Assembly: GCA_017428545.1 (NCBI GenBank)
Contig: JAFRQR010000032.1
Coordinates: forward strand, 1-64,000
Length of the DNA: 64,000 bases
Source: Clostridiales bacterium
Lineage (GTDB): Bacteria > Bacillota > Clostridia > Saccharofermentanales > Saccharofermentanaceae
Direction: 5' to 3'
The stretch's first letter is position 1; each line of letters starts with the position of its first letter. The notes beneath the pieces were generated by a model that saw only the letters and a program-made list of their open reading frames with translations, was not told the origin of the DNA and did not search any database. The translations under genes were made by a program, and so were the position numbers. Shown here piece by piece: positions 1-8,795 of this stretch.

Positions 1-88
1 CTGGAAGACTACCAGTTGATAGGCCGGGTGTGTAAGTGCAGTAATGTATTCAGCTGACCGGTACTAATGCCCGAGGACTTGACCACAA
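1..88 (+). rRNA. 23S ribosomal RNA, 3' end (partial)
   Basis: The first bases match the conserved 3' end of bacterial 23S rRNA, including the GGTACTAAT block and the terminal GAGGACTTGACC. The gene is cut by the left window edge and the exact 3' end is approximate. A 5S gene and tRNA-Asn follow, so this is the tail of an rrn operon read on the plus strand. Confidence 0.9.
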
Positions 89-185
89 GTTAAGATTCTC
101 TATTCTGATAAATCTCAAAACCAGAACATTTAAAGATACTCACTTTCCAAATTCTCTTGGATATGTTATAGTTTTCTATGCAGTC

Positions 186-212
186 TTGAGGGTGCAGCTT
201 AAAGACCCTCAA
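186..212 (+). other. 23S-5S spacer hairpin
   Basis: TTGAGGGT (186-193) is the exact reverse complement of ACCCTCAA (205-212), giving an 8-bp stem just before 5S. It probably belongs to a processing stem of the rRNA precursor. The rest of the spacer (89-216) shows no gene. Confidence 0.5.
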
Positions 213-216
213 CCAT

Positions 217-333
<117 letters not shown>

Positions 334-338
334 TATAT

Positions 339-414
339 TCCTCTATAGCTCAGTCGGTAGAGCATGCGGCTGTTAACCGCAGGGTCGTAAGTTCGAGTCT
401 TACTGGAGGAGCCA
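339..414 (+). tRNA. tRNA-Asn (anticodon GTT)
   Basis: Cloverleaf with acceptor arm TCCTCTA (339-345) pairing with TGGAGGA (404-410), anticodon stem 365-369/377-381 and anticodon GTT at 372-374. The T-arm carries GTTCGAGTC. The discriminator is G411 and CCA is encoded at 412-414. It is the last gene of the rRNA operon. Confidence 0.95.
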
Positions 415-417
415 AAT

Positions 418-446
418 AAAGCAGTTACGAAAGTAACTGCTTTTTT
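418..446 (+). terminator. Intrinsic terminator of the rRNA-tRNA operon
   Basis: GCAGTTAC (421-428), a GAAA loop and GTAACTGC (433-440) form a perfect 8-bp stem, extended by AAA pairing with the first bases of a T6 run at 441-446. Confidence 0.9.
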
Positions 447-472
447 GTTGTCCCAATATTGTCCCTTCCGGA

Positions 473-481
473 TGCTATAAT
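473..481 (+). promoter_or_regulatory. Extended -10 promoter element
   Basis: TGCTATAAT (TG-n-TATAAT) lies about 50 bases before the start of the next gene. No good -35 at 17 bp was found, consistent with an extended -10 promoter. Confidence 0.5.
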
Positions 482-532
482 GAAGTCAGAACCCGAGGAT
501 CACTGACCGCATGAAAGTACAGGTGATGGATT

Positions 533-1231
533 ATGACGACTTGGAAAGATTTCTATGAAAACTACGATAACTGGGCAGAAAACACGGTTCTCAGCAGGAT
601 ATCTTCGCTTCAGGATATCGGACCTTCCGCAGAGGTAATCGATTGTGCGAACTGTATCTCCGAGCAGGTGGCGGAAAAAATTGTCAGAAAAGCCATCTCC
701 ATGGGAATGACGTTTACGCCGGATGACATATTCGAATTGAACGGTATGGTCTCCGAAAGCCTGGCAAAAGAGATCCTTGAACGATACATGAAGACGGGAA
801 AGCCGATATCGGTCACCGAGATCCAGAACCTCGACGCGCTGGTATCGCAGGAGAGCATTGACATGACTGTTCTTTATGACATGCAGATCGGGCTTCGTTT
901 TACTCCGAAGCAGATCATTGAACTGGACGGATATGTATCGGAAGCAGTTCTGACCGAGGCATTAAGAAGATCGAATACCAAGGTCTCCAGAGATGAATTG
1001 GAAGAACTCGACGGGATCGTCGATGAGAAACTTCTCAGAAAGATCGACAAGAAGCAGAAAACGCATGTCTTTGATGAAGACGACGATTGGGATGAATATG
1101 ACGATTCCTATGACTATGCCGACACATCCGGAAAAAAGCCGGGACTTCTGAGCCAGCTGGGCGCGTTATACGTGGCAAGTGAGATCGATAAGCGGATCTT
1201 CGGAGACAAAGACAAAAAGAAGAAAAAGTGA
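533..1231 (+). CDS. Helical-repeat protein of unknown function
   Basis: I do not recognise a named family. The 232-residue protein holds about four imperfect repeats of 30-36 residues between roughly residues 60 and 172. Each carries a pattern like (F/V)(T/S)xxxhxELDGhVSE followed by a hydrophobic helix, suggesting a stack of paired helices. An Asp-rich patch (DEDDDWDEYDD) follows, then a short hydrophobic stretch (LLSQLGALYVASEI) and a Lys-rich tail. No signal peptide. AGGTGA at 521-526 sits correctly before the ATG. It is a single gene after the rRNA operon and convergent with the DHH gene. Confidence 0.75.
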   Translation: MTTWKDFYENYDNWAENTVLSRISSLQDIGPSAEVIDCANCISEQVAEKIVRKAISMGMTFTPDDIFELNGMVSESLAKEILERYMKTGKPISVTEIQNLDALVSQESIDMTVLYDMQIGLRFTPKQIIELDGYVSEAVLTEALRRSNTKVSRDELEELDGIVDEKLLRKIDKKQKTHVFDEDDDWDEYDDSYDYADTSGKKPGLLSQLGALYVASEIDKRIFGDKDKKKKK

Positions 1232-1253
1232 TTACGATGCCCTTATCGGCTGA

Positions 1254-2753
1254 TTATTTGTCAGCCGGTTCGTAGGTCTTCGAGAAAAGATCCTTTTCAA
1301 CGATGTAGAAATCGGAAAGATCATTCTCGCGGATCGCGATATAGTCGCCCTCGGTACCGCGTACGTAGTTATTGGCATCCCATACGGTGAAGATCTTGAC
1401 CGAATTGGTGATCGGCTTCATGTAGACAAATTCCGTACCCTTCGGGATGCAGGAGTGGATGTGCTCGACAAGATCGAATGTCTCGCCGGATCTGAGATTC
1501 TTGATCGTCGGACGGTACTCGGAAGATACCTTGGACTTTGCATTGCACATATCGTAGGTCTCTTTGAACCGATCCATCGTGGTCGGCACGATATCACCGG
1601 AAACACCGATCATGATGCAAGTGCCGGCATTTGCGTTGAGTTCAAGGTCTCCTTCAAGTGTACGGACGAGGATGGGCGTATTTGCCGTAACGAAGTCTTT
1701 GCAGAATACGACGCCGACCGGGATCCTCTTTTTCTTGTAGCGCTTGAGGCCTTCGGTACTGATCTTATCGACACCGGCTCTGAAGATCTTGCATTCGCCG
1801 GAATACTTCGTGAGCTTCATGCGCAGGAACTGCATGATACGAAGATCGTTATACTTCGCAGCATACTCGTCCTTTCCGATAAAGCCGCCGGCCTTATTCT
1901 TGTGGCCGCCGCCGAATCCGATCTCGTCGGTGATATATTCCGCCAGCTCGCTGGCTTTGGTCTCTTTGATGCAGCTTCGTATCGAAAGCTTATATCCGGT
2001 ATATGTCTCGTTAAATGCGATACAGATATCCACGCGGTCGACCTGGATCAAAAAGTCACTGATGAGACCTAAGATATTCGGATCGCAAGGCTTGACCTGA
2101 ACGATCGCCAGACGGAGCTCGCTGTCGAAGGTGAAGTCATTTAAAGCCTGGGCAGCTACACCGAGTTCACTCAGGGAAAGATTCGAGTTGGAAAGACGGA
2201 CCAGAGCTGCCTGATCGAAGACGAGCGCATCTCGCATGTCTCGGTCGAGCGGGTGATAGATTTCGGAAAACTGGTTCGTGTCACAGTAAAGACCATAGTA
2301 AAGGGCGGTCGCGCAGACCGGGTCTTTGTTGATATCGATACCTTCGTTACGGAACAGCTGCCATACCAGAGTGCAGCAGGAGCCTACATTCGGCTGCAGA
2401 AAAGAGTAGTCGACTTCGATACCGCAGAACTGGTGGTGGTCGATGACGGCAACCTTCGGGGCAGGGAAGAAACGTACATTTCCGGAACGATACTGGCAGT
2501 CAGTGGTGATAAGAAGATCGCAGGAACCGAAGTCAGTAACACAGTACTCGATCGGGATCCTGAACATTTCGATCATCATGGTCAGGTTAACTTTTGTGAT
2601 CTTGTTGCGGCCGGAATAAATAAGACGCACGTTGCAACGGTGACTCTTGAAATACCTGTAAAGTGCGAACCCGGAAGCGATCGCATCCGGATCAGGATTA
2701 TCATGGCATTGAATCGTGATGTTGCGAAATTGCGTCAAATCAGACAGTTTCAT
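1254..2753 (-). CDS. DHH-family phosphoesterase
   Basis: DHH/DHHA1 phosphoesterases hydrolyse oligoribonucleotides, pAp or cyclic dinucleotides with bound Mn. Seen here: the N-terminal motif HDNPDPDA (residues 17-24), the family motif DHH (105-107), YCDTNQFS (about 157-164) and the DHHA1 motif GFGGGHKNKAGG (about 279-290). About 150 further C-terminal residues are not part of the core fold. The start chosen is the ATG at 2753, because MKLSDL begins the conserved region and GGGAG lies upstream of it; a longer frame would add 59 unconserved residues. NrnA-like or GdpP-like roles are both possible; there are no membrane segments, so a soluble enzyme is likelier. Confidence 0.88.
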   Translation of the reverse strand: MKLSDLTQFRNITIQCHDNPDPDAIASGFALYRYFKSHRCNVRLIYSGRNKITKVNLTMMIEMFRIPIEYCVTDFGSCDLLITTDCQYRSGNVRFFPAPKVAVIDHHQFCGIEVDYSFLQPNVGSCCTLVWQLFRNEGIDINKDPVCATALYYGLYCDTNQFSEIYHPLDRDMRDALVFDQAALVRLSNSNLSLSELGVAAQALNDFTFDSELRLAIVQVKPCDPNILGLISDFLIQVDRVDICIAFNETYTGYKLSIRSCIKETKASELAEYITDEIGFGGGHKNKAGGFIGKDEYAAKYNDLRIMQFLRMKLTKYSGECKIFRAGVDKISTEGLKRYKKKRIPVGVVFCKDFVTANTPILVRTLEGDLELNANAGTCIMIGVSGDIVPTTMDRFKETYDMCNAKSKVSSEYRPTIKNLRSGETFDLVEHIHSCIPKGTEFVYMKPITNSVKIFTVWDANNYVRGTEGDYIAIRENDLSDFYIVEKDLFSKTYEPADK

Positions 2754-2851
2754 GTAGAAAACTGCTCCCTTCCACCCAAGTAGATCATACACCCTCGATC
2801 TTAATCGAAGATCACCCAACCAAGTAAATAATATCACAGCAGACCTTGAAG

Positions 2852-2884
2852 AAAAAGTGCCTTGCCACCTGAAGTGCACTTTTT
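2852..2884. terminator. Terminator-like hairpin between divergent genes
   Basis: AAAAAGTGC (2852-2860) pairs with GCACTTTTT (2876-2884), loop 15 nt, with T-runs on both strands. It lies in the leader between the DHH gene (minus) and the lipoprotein gene (plus), where no gene ends, so it may be an attenuator for the DHH gene. Confidence 0.5.
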
Positions 2885-2906
2885 TACCTGATTTTAACGA
2901 AAACGA

Positions 2907-2935
2907 AATACATTGACTTGCTAAATACATGTCAA
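2907..2935 (-). promoter_or_regulatory. Possible promoter of the DHH phosphoesterase gene
   Basis: On the minus strand TTGACA (2935-2930) is followed after 17 bases by TGTATT (2912-2907), a 4/6 match to TATAAT. The terminator-like hairpin at 2852-2884 would lie in its leader. Confidence 0.4.
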
Positions 2936-2974
2936 AGATGGCAAACTAAAGGGAGTAAGAAAAGGAGGCACGCC

Positions 2975-4561
2975 ATGAATAAGAGGAGATTTCAGGCACT
3001 GGTGATGACATCGGTCATGATCGTGTCGATCATTCTGAGTGGGTGTAACAATTCGGGAAAGAAGTCAGGGAAAAAGAGCCGCGCGGAAAAGGATGCGACG
3101 GCGATGCTGGATGATGTCTGCGCGTACATAAAGAGCGCGAAATATGACAAGATAGAGCGCCTGATCGATGGAAGAAGCAAGTGGCTGGGTACGTTAGAGA
3201 ATTATGCGCAAGCCGAAGTAAAAGGTATCTTTGAAGCCGCAAGAAAACGTATCGATTATTCGATCGAAGATGTCGTCGCCGATGAAGACGAAGGCGAGGG
3301 TGAGGCTGTTCTGGTTTTCTCCTATTTCGATACTAAGGATATGAGGAAAAAAATCAAGAGCGACAGCACGGACAAAAAAATCATCGAAGCCATAAAAGAG
3401 GCAAAAGATCAGGAAATCGAGGTCGAAGTCGAGATCGTCTATGATGATGAATGGCTGATCGACGGAGGCAGTTTCGATGAGGTCAGTAAGGAACTGTTCT
3501 CGTTTATCGAAGATCTGGATATGGACACGGTCCCTGAGCCGACGACGGAGAAAACAACGACTCCGACGGAACTTGTCGTGAATTATGAAGCCTGGAATGA
3601 CGAGGATTACCTCGAAGTCGAGGGTTACCACCAATCAACGGATCTTGTCCGGCTGACACTCAGTTTCTGGGATCCGTGCCCGAAACAGACGTTTACATAT
3701 GAATTTGAAGATGAACAGGGAAATATAACCCAGGGATCCATCGATGTGGATGATGATACATACATCGTACATATTGACTGGAATCCGGGATATAAGCTTC
3801 CGGTCGGCTGGATCTCCTGCACTGTGTATGCCGAAGACGGGACCCTGCTTACGGTTGCCTGCGTGCAGATCTATGACGACAACGAACAGCTGCCCGTAAA
3901 ATTCTACTGCTATGAATGCGAAATGACAGATGAGGCCGGAATCCCGGTGCCTGGCTATCACGCTTCGGACACGGCTCTTTCGGCCTATGTCAGAATTAAC
4001 GAGTTTAAGGGTGTTGAAATCACATATGCCCTGGTGGAAGGCAATGGTTACAGCAGTAACGCGAAGGAACTCTACAGAAACACGGTCGCAGCGACCGCAA
4101 ACCGGGTAGACCTGACATTTACGGATCTTGCCAATCCGGGTCCGGGCGAGTATGCGCTTATCGTCTATGACATGGTCGGATCGGAGACCTGGACGCTTAA
4201 CTTCGATATCTTAAATGATAACGAAGAGTTCAAGATGGACGCTGATCGTGCGGTTACTTACTACGATTACTTCACATGGGAAGAAGACCAATACAGATAC
4301 ATCGACGAGATCCCCGTGGATGCCCAGAAGATCTGTTTCTATGCTGAAACGGAAGATTACTACCAGTACATGCAGTTCACCTACAAGGCAGAAGATGCAG
4401 ACGGTAACGTTCTTGGCGAAGGCTATACCACCATCGTCACCGGCTACGAACTGAGGGTCGAGATCGATGTTTCCGCCCTGGTAAAAGGACCTTTGAAGAT
4501 CTCGGTATTTAATCCGGACGGCTCTCTTCTGATCGAAAAGACGATCGAGGAGGAGAACTGA
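2975..4561 (+). CDS. Lipoprotein of unknown function
   Basis: The N-terminus is a lipoprotein signal (MNKRRFQALVMTSVMIV..., lipobox LSGC at about residue 23), so the mature protein is tethered outside the membrane. Residues about 35-170 look like a small alpha/beta domain with an Asp/Glu-rich strand region. A Thr-rich linker (PEPTTEKTTTPTE) follows, then about 330 residues of beta-rich repeats resembling Ig-like or pre-enzyme domains. The ATG at 2975 was chosen because AAGGAGG precedes it closely; an earlier in-frame start at 2918 has no ribosome site. Its stop overlaps the start of the amidase gene by one base, so the two are translated together at the cell surface. Confidence 0.85.
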   Translation: MNKRRFQALVMTSVMIVSIILSGCNNSGKKSGKKSRAEKDATAMLDDVCAYIKSAKYDKIERLIDGRSKWLGTLENYAQAEVKGIFEAARKRIDYSIEDVVADEDEGEGEAVLVFSYFDTKDMRKKIKSDSTDKKIIEAIKEAKDQEIEVEVEIVYDDEWLIDGGSFDEVSKELFSFIEDLDMDTVPEPTTEKTTTPTELVVNYEAWNDEDYLEVEGYHQSTDLVRLTLSFWDPCPKQTFTYEFEDEQGNITQGSIDVDDDTYIVHIDWNPGYKLPVGWISCTVYAEDGTLLTVACVQIYDDNEQLPVKFYCYECEMTDEAGIPVPGYHASDTALSAYVRINEFKGVEITYALVEGNGYSSNAKELYRNTVAATANRVDLTFTDLANPGPGEYALIVYDMVGSETWTLNFDILNDNEEFKMDADRAVTYYDYFTWEEDQYRYIDEIPVDAQKICFYAETEDYYQYMQFTYKAEDADGNVLGEGYTTIVTGYELRVEIDVSALVKGPLKISVFNPDGSLLIEKTIEEEN

Positions 4562-5625
4562 TGAAAAGCAAGAAAATGATTCCGCTGATGTCGGCCGTAA
4601 CCGGCATCCTGGTTCTTACGATGGTCATTCTTCTGTTTACGATCGGGCCGTTAAAGAAGTCCTCGGAAGATAAATCCCTCAATAATCCGGGAAACGGAAA
4701 CGCGACCGAATCGGTCGAGGATCTGTCCTCAGATCTTTCTGAAACGGAGGGCAGCTCTGATCTGAACATTTCGGACACAAGTGTTCCTCCGCAAAAAGAG
4801 ACCACCACGCCGGACTTTTCCAACGAGATCGATCCGAATTCTACAAGCGAAGCGGAGACGACTCCGAGTGAGACGGAAGCGACACCGACGCCTTCGCCTA
4901 CAGCGGAACCGACCCCGACGCCGGAGCCGACACCGACTCCGGTTCCGGAAACGACACCTCAGGAGACGAGCAAGAGCAGTCCGGCACCGACGGGATCGTA
5001 CGATCTTTCCGGCATGGTCATCGTTCTTGATCCGGGTCATCAGAAAAAGGCCAATTCCGAGACGGAAGCGGTTGCTCCGTGGTCGGACGAGAAGAAGGCA
5101 AAAGTATCGGCCGGAACTTCCGGTGTTTCGACGAAAAGACCCGAGTACGAGGTTGTTCTGGAGATCGGCCTGAAGATGAAAGATACCCTCGAATCCATGG
5201 GAGCGACGGTCATCATGACAAGATCATCAAATGACGTCAACATCTCCAATATCGAGCGTGCGCAGATCGCCGTCAATAACAATGCAGATGTATTTATCCG
5301 CCTGCATTGCGACGCGGCCGAGAGCTCTTCTGCCCGCGGCATCGGCGTATTCGTATGCAGTAAAAGTGATTTCGGCGACAGTCAGGTCACATGGGGCAAC
5401 TGGCTCGGCAACTGTCTGGCCGAAGCAACGGGATCGAAGTTCCGCGGCACGAATGCCTCGACGACTTATAGCGGCTTGAACTGGGCGACTTCCGTTCCGT
5501 CTTTCCTTTTGGAGATGGGCTTTATGAGTAACGCCGATGACGATCAGCTCCTGTCGGATGCGGATTATCAGAATAAGCTGTGCATGGGATGTGCGGCTTT
5601 CTGCTACAAGATGAAAACCAGATAA
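4561..5625 (+). CDS. N-acetylmuramoyl-L-alanine amidase, membrane anchored
   Basis: Amidase_3 family zinc hydrolase that cuts the bond between N-acetylmuramic acid and the stem peptide. One N-terminal membrane segment (about residues 6-28) is followed by a Ser/Thr/Pro-rich linker with PTPEPTPT repeats (about 45-140) and the catalytic domain (about 147-354). Visible ligands and catalytic positions: LDPGH with His160, LHCDA with His249, and LEMGFMSN with Glu318. The long linker would let the domain reach the wall. It is translationally coupled to the lipoprotein upstream and ends 12 bases before the CpXC gene. A role in wall remodelling or cell separation is inferred. Confidence 0.9.
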   Translation: MKSKKMIPLMSAVTGILVLTMVILLFTIGPLKKSSEDKSLNNPGNGNATESVEDLSSDLSETEGSSDLNISDTSVPPQKETTTPDFSNEIDPNSTSEAETTPSETEATPTPSPTAEPTPTPEPTPTPVPETTPQETSKSSPAPTGSYDLSGMVIVLDPGHQKKANSETEAVAPWSDEKKAKVSAGTSGVSTKRPEYEVVLEIGLKMKDTLESMGATVIMTRSSNDVNISNIERAQIAVNNNADVFIRLHCDAAESSSARGIGVFVCSKSDFGDSQVTWGNWLGNCLAEATGSKFRGTNASTTYSGLNWATSVPSFLLEMGFMSNADDDQLLSDADYQNKLCMGCAAFCYKMKTR

Positions 5626-5637
5626 GGATGGAAACGA

Positions 5638-6354
5638 TTGAAAATGAGTGACAAAAAGGATTTTAATCTTACTCCCGGAGAAAAAGAGCAGTATAAGCCG
5701 GTGACCGCGGAGATCACCTGTTCGCACTGCGGAAAGAAAGATACGATCTCGCTTCGTGCCTGCGTCAATGTCTCCCTTCACCCGGAGGAAAAACAGCAGG
5801 TGCTCGACGGGTCTTTCTTCATGTATACCTGCCCGGACTGTAAGGAAAAGACTGCCGTTTCGTACCCGCTTCTTTATGACGATATGGGAAAAGCACTGAT
5901 GATCTACCTTCTGCCGGGTCAGACGGAGGAGGCACTCTCTAAACTCAATGCCCAGCAGGAGACCTGGTCGGAAGATATGCTCAAGGCGGCAAAAGTCTGC
6001 ACGATGCGCGCTGTACGCTCGATCAATGAACTGGCCGAGAAGATCAAGATCGCAGATGCCGGCCTCGACGACCGCTTCGTCGAACTTTCCAAGGCTTTTG
6101 TATTTGCGCAGTTCCTCAAGCAGAACCCCGGATTTACCGCGGTACAGGTGCTTTTCGAGCGGCAGGACGATAAAGACGGCCTGGTCATCTTCTCTAAAGA
6201 CGGCAAAAAGTTCTGGGCGGAATTTCCGGACGGACTCTACGATGAGGTCGTTTCCATGTTTGAAGACCGCGTGAAAAATGAGAGTAAGACCGAGTACGAA
6301 TTGATCGATGCCAACTGGTCCATGAAGATCCTCAGTAATATAACTAACTCGTAA
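5638..6354 (+). CDS. CpXC domain protein
   Basis: The first 90 residues match the CpXC domain: a CxxC pair (CSHCG), the stretch NVSLHPEEKQQVLDGSFF, and a second pair (CPDC), four cysteines likely to bind zinc. The remaining 140 residues are mixed helix and strand without a motif I know. The molecular role of CpXC proteins is not established. A TTG at 5638 is taken as start because AAGGA (5624-5628) lies 9 bases before it, while the ATG at 5644 would be 15 bases away. Two copies of the over-represented octamer lie inside the gene (5889, 6148). Confidence 0.8.
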   Translation: MKMSDKKDFNLTPGEKEQYKPVTAEITCSHCGKKDTISLRACVNVSLHPEEKQQVLDGSFFMYTCPDCKEKTAVSYPLLYDDMGKALMIYLLPGQTEEALSKLNAQQETWSEDMLKAAKVCTMRAVRSINELAEKIKIADAGLDDRFVELSKAFVFAQFLKQNPGFTAVQVLFERQDDKDGLVIFSKDGKKFWAEFPDGLYDEVVSMFEDRVKNESKTEYELIDANWSMKILSNITNS

Positions 6355-6376
6355 TGCTAAAATCAAATAAACGTGA

Positions 6377-6382
6377 TATAGT
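6377..6382 (+). promoter_or_regulatory. Possible -10 element for the transglutaminase-like gene
   Basis: TGATATAGT resembles an extended -10 (TG-n-TATAGT), about 75 bases before the next start. No clear -35 was seen. Confidence 0.3.
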
Positions 6383-6458
6383 ATTAGCAGTAAAATGACA
6401 GGACTTCAGGGGTTTTCCCATTGTTCTGCCGCATTCAGACATGGGAGATGAAGACATC

Positions 6459-8081
6459 ATGAGTAAGAAGAAACGCCGTATTTTGATCATTGCGGTCACG
6501 CTGGCCGTTCTGGTCGCTGCATCTGTGGCGTTATACATCTACATTGACAAAGAAAAACGCGTATATAAAGAATGCTCCGTGGAAGCGGGTACACCTGTCA
6601 GTGCTTCCGATTTCGTACGTTTTAAGAGAGATAAGAAGTCCGCGGCTTTCCAGTACGGAACCTCCGCTTACGACGTAAGCGTGCCGGGCGAATATCCGGT
6701 CACGATCCAGCTCGGAAAGAAGACCTATGATTCCAAACTCATCGTCACCGATACGATCGCACCGGTGCTTTCTGCGGCGCCGAAGACGACGATGTACGGC
6801 CAGACGATCCCGGCCGAAGACTTTATCGTTACGATGGATGACCAGACGGCCTGCACGGTCGAATTCGCAACTGAACCTGATTACGAGCATGTCGGACTTC
6901 AGGACATCACACTTACCTGCCGTGACTTAGGCGGAAACGTCGCAAGCGCGACAACACAGCTTCGTGTCATCGGCATTTACCCCGAGATCACCATGGAAGC
7001 CGGCAGCAAACGCCCCGAGGCAGATTCTTTTGCTTTCGGTGAAAAAGAGGCGGCGCTCCTGACTCCGCTTTCCGACATCAAGATGGATGAGCCGGGCGAC
7101 TATACCGTTTCTTTTAGTGTGGACGGCATCCGCTATGACAGCATTTTGCACCTGCAGGATACGACTCCGCCGAGAGCAACCGGCGTAGATTATGAAGGTT
7201 TCGCATGCTATCCGAAGACGGCGGAAGAACTCGTCGACGGTCTTACGGACGCAACTCCGGTAACGGTCGAATTCGTCGAAGACCCGAAGTTCGACGAGCC
7301 GGGAGAAAGAGACGTACAGATCCGTCTTACCGACCAGGGCGGCAATGCGGATATCGTTACCTCGCATATCAATCTGATCGCCGATGAAGAACCACCGGTC
7401 ATTTCAGGCGCGAAGGATATCAGCGTGATCACCGGCCAGGCGATCGCGTATAAGGATCATGTCAGCGTCACGGACAACGCAGATCCGGACATTACTTACA
7501 CTGTCGATAACTCTGCCGTGGATAACAATGCGGAAGGAACCTATAAAGTCACCTATTCTGCAACTGATAAGGCCGGAAACACGGCCTCCGTCGAGATCAC
7601 GGTCACGGTCGTTTATCGTCCTTATACCGAAGAAGACGTCTGGGAACTGTGCGATAAGATCCTCGATCAGATCATTAACGACAACATGAGCGAGAAGGAG
7701 AAGGTCGAAGCGATCTTCAACTGGGTCGACTGGTCGATCAAGTACCAGGGCCACGCCGAAAAAGTCAGCTGGATCCAGGGTGCATATGACGGCCTTAAGA
7801 ACCGTATCGGCGACTGCTTCACGATCGCCTCGACCTGCCATGCACTTTATACCCGCGCGGGCTTCGAGACTTTCATGATCGAGAGATATCCGATCACATA
7901 CGCGCAGCATTTCTGGAATGCGGTCAAGATCGACGGCGTATGGTATCACTGCGATGCATTGACAAAAGATGACGGAACGAGATTCTTCATGTGGGATTCC
8001 CAGAAACTGAAGACCTATTCCGACAGCCACCGCGGCTACCACTATTACGACGCCGACCGTTACGACGTCAAGATCCCGTAA
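6459..8081 (+). CDS. Membrane-anchored transglutaminase-like protein with Ig-like repeats
   Basis: An N-terminal anchor (about residues 7-26) is followed by three to four Ig-like/DUF5011-type modules; the last reads PVISGAKDISVITGQ and ends near residue 385. A C-terminal transglutaminase-like domain (about 390-540) carries Cys453 in GDCF, His484 in QHFWN and Asp499 in HCDA, the classic papain-like triad. Such proteins act outside the membrane as proteases or cross-linkers; the substrate is unknown. The ATG at 6459 was preferred to 6441 because GGGAG (6443-6447) precedes it and the anchor then begins immediately. Also named a Cys-protease-like surface protein in related genomes. Confidence 0.85.
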   Translation: MSKKKRRILIIAVTLAVLVAASVALYIYIDKEKRVYKECSVEAGTPVSASDFVRFKRDKKSAAFQYGTSAYDVSVPGEYPVTIQLGKKTYDSKLIVTDTIAPVLSAAPKTTMYGQTIPAEDFIVTMDDQTACTVEFATEPDYEHVGLQDITLTCRDLGGNVASATTQLRVIGIYPEITMEAGSKRPEADSFAFGEKEAALLTPLSDIKMDEPGDYTVSFSVDGIRYDSILHLQDTTPPRATGVDYEGFACYPKTAEELVDGLTDATPVTVEFVEDPKFDEPGERDVQIRLTDQGGNADIVTSHINLIADEEPPVISGAKDISVITGQAIAYKDHVSVTDNADPDITYTVDNSAVDNNAEGTYKVTYSATDKAGNTASVEITVTVVYRPYTEEDVWELCDKILDQIINDNMSEKEKVEAIFNWVDWSIKYQGHAEKVSWIQGAYDGLKNRIGDCFTIASTCHALYTRAGFETFMIERYPITYAQHFWNAVKIDGVWYHCDALTKDDGTRFFMWDSQKLKTYSDSHRGYHYYDADRYDVKIP

Positions 8082-8102
8082 GAGGAAAAGAGAGGAAGAA
8101 CT

Positions 8103-8792
8103 TTGAAGAAACTGGGAATCATCGGCGGACTCGGACCAATGGCGACTGCATATTTTTACAGCCGTGTCGTTGAGATGACCCATGCATCCATAGATCAGGA
8201 ACATATCGAGACCTGGATCGGCTCCTGCCCCCAGATCCCGGACCGTACCGCCTTCCTTCTTTCGAAGGATACGGCGGAAGACCCGCGCCCGAAACTGATC
8301 GAAGCCGGAAGAAAGCTTCGTGATATCGGAGCGGAAGTCCTCGCGATCCCGTGCATCACGGCGCATGCTTTTCACAAGGAAATGGAAGAGGGCATCGGCC
8401 TTCCCGTCATCCACGCGATAAGAGAACTCGGCACCTGGTGTCAGGAAAAGGGCATTACTTCCCTTGGCGTTATGGCGACCGACGGCGCGAAAAGTTCGAA
8501 GATCTATGACGATGTCTTAAAGGAATACGGCGTGACGTGCATCTGGCCGTCAGAAAACGGACAGAAGAAAGTCATGTCTTTGATCTACGATGATGTGAAA
8601 GCGGGAAAAGCACTGGACCACGGTTCTTTTGCCGAGGCTTCCGAATCGCTTTTCCGGTCCGGCGCCGAGGCGGTCGTCCTGGGCTGCACCGAACTATCGC
8701 AGGCGATGGTCGAGATGGACCTCGACAATCGTTTCGTAGATATCATCGACGTACTGGCAAAAGCCTGTGTACGCGAATGCAAAGGAGAATAG
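8103..8792 (+). CDS. Aspartate/glutamate-type racemase
   Basis: Cofactor-independent amino-acid racemase of the Asp/Glu family, which uses two cysteines as acid and base. Both are present: AIPCITAH (about residues 78-85) and VLGCTELS (about 193-200). The N-terminal GIIGGLGPMAT is typical of aspartate racemases. In most members the first motif is PCNTAH; here Asn is replaced by Ile, which may shift substrate choice. Length is normal. The start is TTG, 7-8 bases after AGAGGAAG. Its stop is only three bases before the ATG of the adenylation enzyme, so the D-amino acid is probably made for that enzyme. Confidence 0.85.
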   Translation: MKKLGIIGGLGPMATAYFYSRVVEMTHASIDQEHIETWIGSCPQIPDRTAFLLSKDTAEDPRPKLIEAGRKLRDIGAEVLAIPCITAHAFHKEMEEGIGLPVIHAIRELGTWCQEKGITSLGVMATDGAKSSKIYDDVLKEYGVTCIWPSENGQKKVMSLIYDDVKAGKALDHGSFAEASESLFRSGAEAVVLGCTELSQAMVEMDLDNRFVDIIDVLAKACVRECKGE

Positions 8793-8795
8793 AAG

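Noticed and set aside
5227..6366. 379-codon minus-strand frame across the amidase and CpXC genes
   Set aside because: Both plus-strand genes have family motifs and ribosome sites; the frame has none.
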